From the NCBI RefSeq assembly GCF_008386635.1, contig NZ_VUOE01000001.1:1736001-1800000 (forward strand): DNA of 64,000 nt, in the 5' to 3' direction. Below are positions 61,923-64,000 of the stretch, piece after piece. Source of the DNA: Maribacter flavus. GTDB lineage: Bacteria > Bacteroidota > Bacteroidia > Flavobacteriales > Flavobacteriaceae. Under the pieces are notes generated by a model, which had not been told where the DNA came from, made no database searches, and saw only the letters and a list, made by a program, of their open reading frames with translations. Position numbers and translations under genes: made by a program. The first letter of the stretch is position 1, and the number at the start of each line of letters is the position of its first letter.

Positions 61923-62312
61923 TTACGCTACCTTCTCTAAGGATTCGGCCGTTAAGGGTTTGACCAAATAGGCAGTTACGGAAGCATAGTTATGTGCCTT
62001 TGCCATATTCTCAGGGCTTACAAAGGAGCTAACAATATATACCTTAACATTTTCACGTTGGTGTTTGGGAATGTTTTGAAACTCTTCCAAAAAGGCCCAT
62101 CCATCCTTGTTGGGCATGTTCAGGTCTAAAAATATGATTTGTGGAAGTGGAATGTTTTCAATCAAAAGTCCAATAAGACTATCTATGGCTTCCTGTCCAT
62201 CTGCATACCAGAGAACGTTTTCACAAAACCCTATTTGCTTCATGAGTTTTTTTGTGTTGAAGGCAAAAAACTCATCATCATCAATTATACAACAGCTATC
62301 AATCCTACTCAT
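61923..62312 (-). CDS. Stand-alone response-regulator receiver protein
   Basis: 129 residues, receiver domain only (no output domain). The acidic pocket is D11-D12-D13, the phosphorylated Asp is D63 in FLDLNMP, and Lys118 in VKPL completes the active site; switch Ser95-Ser96. It therefore acts as a phospho-relay or a CheY-like protein on a partner. No histidine kinase is adjacent. The stop is 1 base from the lamin-tail gene stop; convergent ends. Confidence 0.93.
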   Translation of the reverse strand: MSRIDSCCIIDDDEFFAFNTKKLMKQIGFCENVLWYADGQEAIDSLIGLLIENIPLPQIIFLDLNMPNKDGWAFLEEFQNIPKHQRENVKVYIVSSFVSPENMAKAHNYASVTAYLVKPLTAESLEKVA

Positions 62313-62613
62313 GAAAATCGAAACTCAAAATCCAAGGAACCATATCAGGGAAAAATTATCCCTATTAAAGTATGGTTTGTTTTGTTCTAAAAATTGGCGT
62401 AAAACTAAGAATTATAACCACACCTTCACTGATAAAAATCAGGTTTTGAATGCTTTTAGTTAAATTGACAAAAATCATAAGCCTAGATTATAGAATAAAG
62501 TAGGCGACTTGTTAATTTTAATATGATATTTGAATATATGAGCTTTAAATCAGCGTTTATAATTAATATATTAAAAAGTATTTTTTGACAAAACCCTATT
62601 TTTTACCATACTA
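62313..62613. other. AT-rich intergenic region
   Basis: 301 bp between divergent response-regulator and ankyrin genes. AT-rich, with several overlapping short frames that I read as chance. It must contain both promoters; TTGACA at 62586-62591 with TTTTTTACC ahead of the ankyrin start is a weak candidate. No hairpin or repeat seen. Confidence 0.4.
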
Positions 62614-63081
62614 ATGGAACACAATATTTACAATTATATCAGGAACGGAAATTTGGAAGGTGTACAAGATGCTTTAAACGATAATCCAGGGCTTGTTAGC
62701 TACAAAGATGAAAGGGGCTCCACTCCGCTGTTATTGGCTACCTATTACGACCGTTTAGAAATAACCAAATTGTTACTTGATTACGGGGCGGATATTAATG
62801 CGCAGGATGCTGCCGGAAACACCCCATTAATGGGGGTCTGTTTTAAAGGATATTTGGAAATTGCCAAACTTCTGATCGATAACGGGGCAAAATTGGATGT
62901 ACAGAACACCATGGGGGCCACGGCTCTTGTTTATGCAGCCATGTTCGATAAATATGAGATTGCCAAGCTTTTAGTTAAAAATGGTGCCGACCAAAGTACA
63001 AAGGATCAGAGAGGTAATACGGCATTGAACCATGCGAAAACAAAAGGCAACCTTAAATTAATCGATTTACTGCAAGGGTAA
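62614..63081 (+). CDS. Ankyrin-repeat protein
   Basis: 155 residues, no signal peptide. Four ankyrin units of 33 residues: GSTPLLLATYYDRLEITKLLLDYGADI, GNTPLMGVCFKGYLEIAKLLIDNGAKL, GATALVYAAMFDKYEIAKLLVKNGADQ and GNTALNHAKTKGNLKLIDLL (each listed only in part). Such compact ankyrin proteins are protein-binding scaffolds; the target is unknown. The omega-amidase-like gene follows after 47 bp. Confidence 0.92.
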   Translation: MEHNIYNYIRNGNLEGVQDALNDNPGLVSYKDERGSTPLLLATYYDRLEITKLLLDYGADINAQDAAGNTPLMGVCFKGYLEIAKLLIDNGAKLDVQNTMGATALVYAAMFDKYEIAKLLVKNGADQSTKDQRGNTALNHAKTKGNLKLIDLLQG

Positions 63082-63128
63082 TTGAATGGGCAACTTCCTT
63101 AAAGTATAGTGTGAAGACTTGATACAAC

Positions 63129-63899
63129 ATGAAAAACGAACTTAAGATTACCCTAATACAATCTCCCATTATTTGGGAGCAGCCTGCCTTGAACAGGAAT
63201 TCATTTGCCGCCAAGATCGATACTATAAATGATGTGGATCTAATCGTTCTTCCAGAAATGTTTACTACCGGATTTACCATGTCTCCCGAAAATTTGGATG
63301 TTGAAGAAGGAGGAATCACGGTAAATTGGATGAAGGAAATGGCCAAAAAAACAAAGGCCGCCATTGTAGGTAGCATCGTTTATACTGAAAACGGACTTCA
63401 TTATAACCGACTTTTTTTTGTTACCCCAATGGGTGAGGTTTGGCAGTATGATAAACGACATACCTTTACATTGGCAGGAGAAAATGAAAAATATCAGGCC
63501 GGTAAGCAACATTTGATTATTAACTATAAAGGTTTCAAATTGAACTTTATGATCTGTTACGACCTAAGGTTTCCTGTTTGGAGTAGAAATACGTTGGATT
63601 ACGATGTTCTATTGTATGTAGCGAATTGGCCCAAACCGCGGATTGAAGCCTGGGATACCTTGTTAAAGGCAAGAGCTATTGAGAATATGAGCTATTGTAT
63701 AGGGGTGAATAGGATAGGTAGCGATGAAAAGGGATTGGAGTATGTTGGACATTCAGCGGCCTATGATGCACTTGGTCAACAATTGGTTTTTTCGGAGAAG
63801 GAAGAAATTCTTCAAGTGACAATTGATAAAAGACACATATCCAAAACCAGGGACAATTTAAAATTCCTTCAGGACAGGGATATGTTCCGGCTACTGTGA
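63129..63899 (+). CDS. Nitrilase-superfamily amidohydrolase, omega-amidase (YafV) type
   Basis: 256 residues. Catalytic triad Glu in LIVLPEMFTTGF, Lys in YDKRHTFTLAGE and Cys in FMICYDLRFPVWSRN. The YafV/omega-amidase subgroup hydrolyses 2-oxoglutaramate or 2-oxosuccinamate, the by-products of glutamine transaminases, recovering nitrogen and the keto acid. Length and the KRHTF motif match that subgroup better than beta-alanine synthases. It follows the ankyrin gene and its stop overlaps the next minus-strand gene by nine bases. Confidence 0.93.
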   Translation: MKNELKITLIQSPIIWEQPALNRNSFAAKIDTINDVDLIVLPEMFTTGFTMSPENLDVEEGGITVNWMKEMAKKTKAAIVGSIVYTENGLHYNRLFFVTPMGEVWQYDKRHTFTLAGENEKYQAGKQHLIINYKGFKLNFMICYDLRFPVWSRNTLDYDVLLYVANWPKPRIEAWDTLLKARAIENMSYCIGVNRIGSDEKGLEYVGHSAAYDALGQQLVFSEKEEILQVTIDKRHISKTRDNLKFLQDRDMFRLL

Positions 63900-64000
63900 G
63901 TTAAGTATTGAAAATAACTTAATCAAGTCTTCCTCTTTTCTAGCGGATAATTTTTCTTTTTTAAGAATTTCCATAATGCTGGAAGGCAACTCTGATTTCA
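63891..64000 (-). CDS. 3' end of an unidentified minus-strand gene
   Basis: Open from the window edge to a TAG at 63893-63891. The visible tail reads SELPSSIMEILKKEKLS with further Lys/Glu-rich residues and ends FSILNSQ. It is a charged helical C-terminus; family unknown. Confidence 0.4.
   Translation of the reverse strand, partial: KSELPSSIMEILKKEKLSARKEEDLIKLFSILNSQ

Noticed and set aside
1-64000. tRNA, rRNA, CRISPR, integrase or prophage genes
   Set aside because: I scanned the intergenic regions and gene list and saw no cloverleaf, direct-repeat array, transposase or integrase.

Overview
The window reads as chromosome of a marine-type flavobacterium (Bacteroidota, family Flavobacteriaceae). 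The evidence is three TonB-dependent receptors with N-terminal carboxypeptidase-like domains, flavobacterial housekeeping neighbourhoods (ileS - DksA-like - lspA; uvrC - patatin), no Shine-Dalgarno boxes ahead of most starts, at least one clear Bacteroidota promoter (TTG, about 20 bp, TAnnTTTG), and many short lipoproteins with a lipobox Cys near residue 17-19. Genus cannot be fixed from the sequence. Most of the window is core metabolism and envelope; there is no prophage, IS element, CRISPR array, tRNA or rRNA.

Layout. 1-2.5 kb: truncated acyl-ACP desaturase, then an HhH protein and an OmpA protein on the minus strand. 2.5-3.3 kb: an unusually dense non-coding region with a probable small RNA, tandem 9-bp boxes, a conserved leader and a 41-codon membrane-peptide ORF. 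3.3-8 kb: minus-strand operon of 3-hydroxyanthranilate dioxygenase, DUF1304 and ALDH7, two paralogous CAP-domain lipoproteins, CvpA. 8-14.2 kb: monooxygenase, glycerol/glycerol-3-phosphate genes glpK and glpD with gpsA convergent, and an unknown lipoprotein. 14.4-20.2 kb: hemerythrin, YkgJ, VOC, AraC divergent from a PhyH dioxygenase, SulP transporter. 20.2-27.3 kb: thioredoxin-like protein, cytochrome c, hydrolase/nitronate monooxygenase pair, thioesterase, GntR, EamA, ArsC-like, DinB, RsiV-like lipoprotein. 27.4-33.4 kb: transsulfuration enzyme, gdhA, a broken MBOAT acyltransferase with its intact partner, recO. 33.4-42.3 kb: TonB receptor, ileS carrying an inserted palindromic element, DksA-like, lspA, 5-FCL. 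42.3-51.8 kb: uvrC, patatin, probable small RNA, DUF3108, kynA, M23 peptidase, pgi. 51.9-64 kb: two TonB receptor loci (one with a DUF5689/lamin-tail lipoprotein and a divergent nuclease/phosphatase), a response regulator, an ankyrin protein, an omega-amidase-like hydrolase.

The least explained signals are non-coding. A leader of about 93 nt with a CCCTC-NNN-GAGGG hairpin recurs three times (3063, 8466, 27407), each time placing a start codon at nearly the same distance. A 90-bp hairpin-bearing intergenic repeat occurs twice (893, 20811). Two cassettes with a hairpin, a GTTGGTT box and a strong terminator (2739, 46921) look like related small-RNA genes. A palindromic miniature element sits in frame inside ileS.
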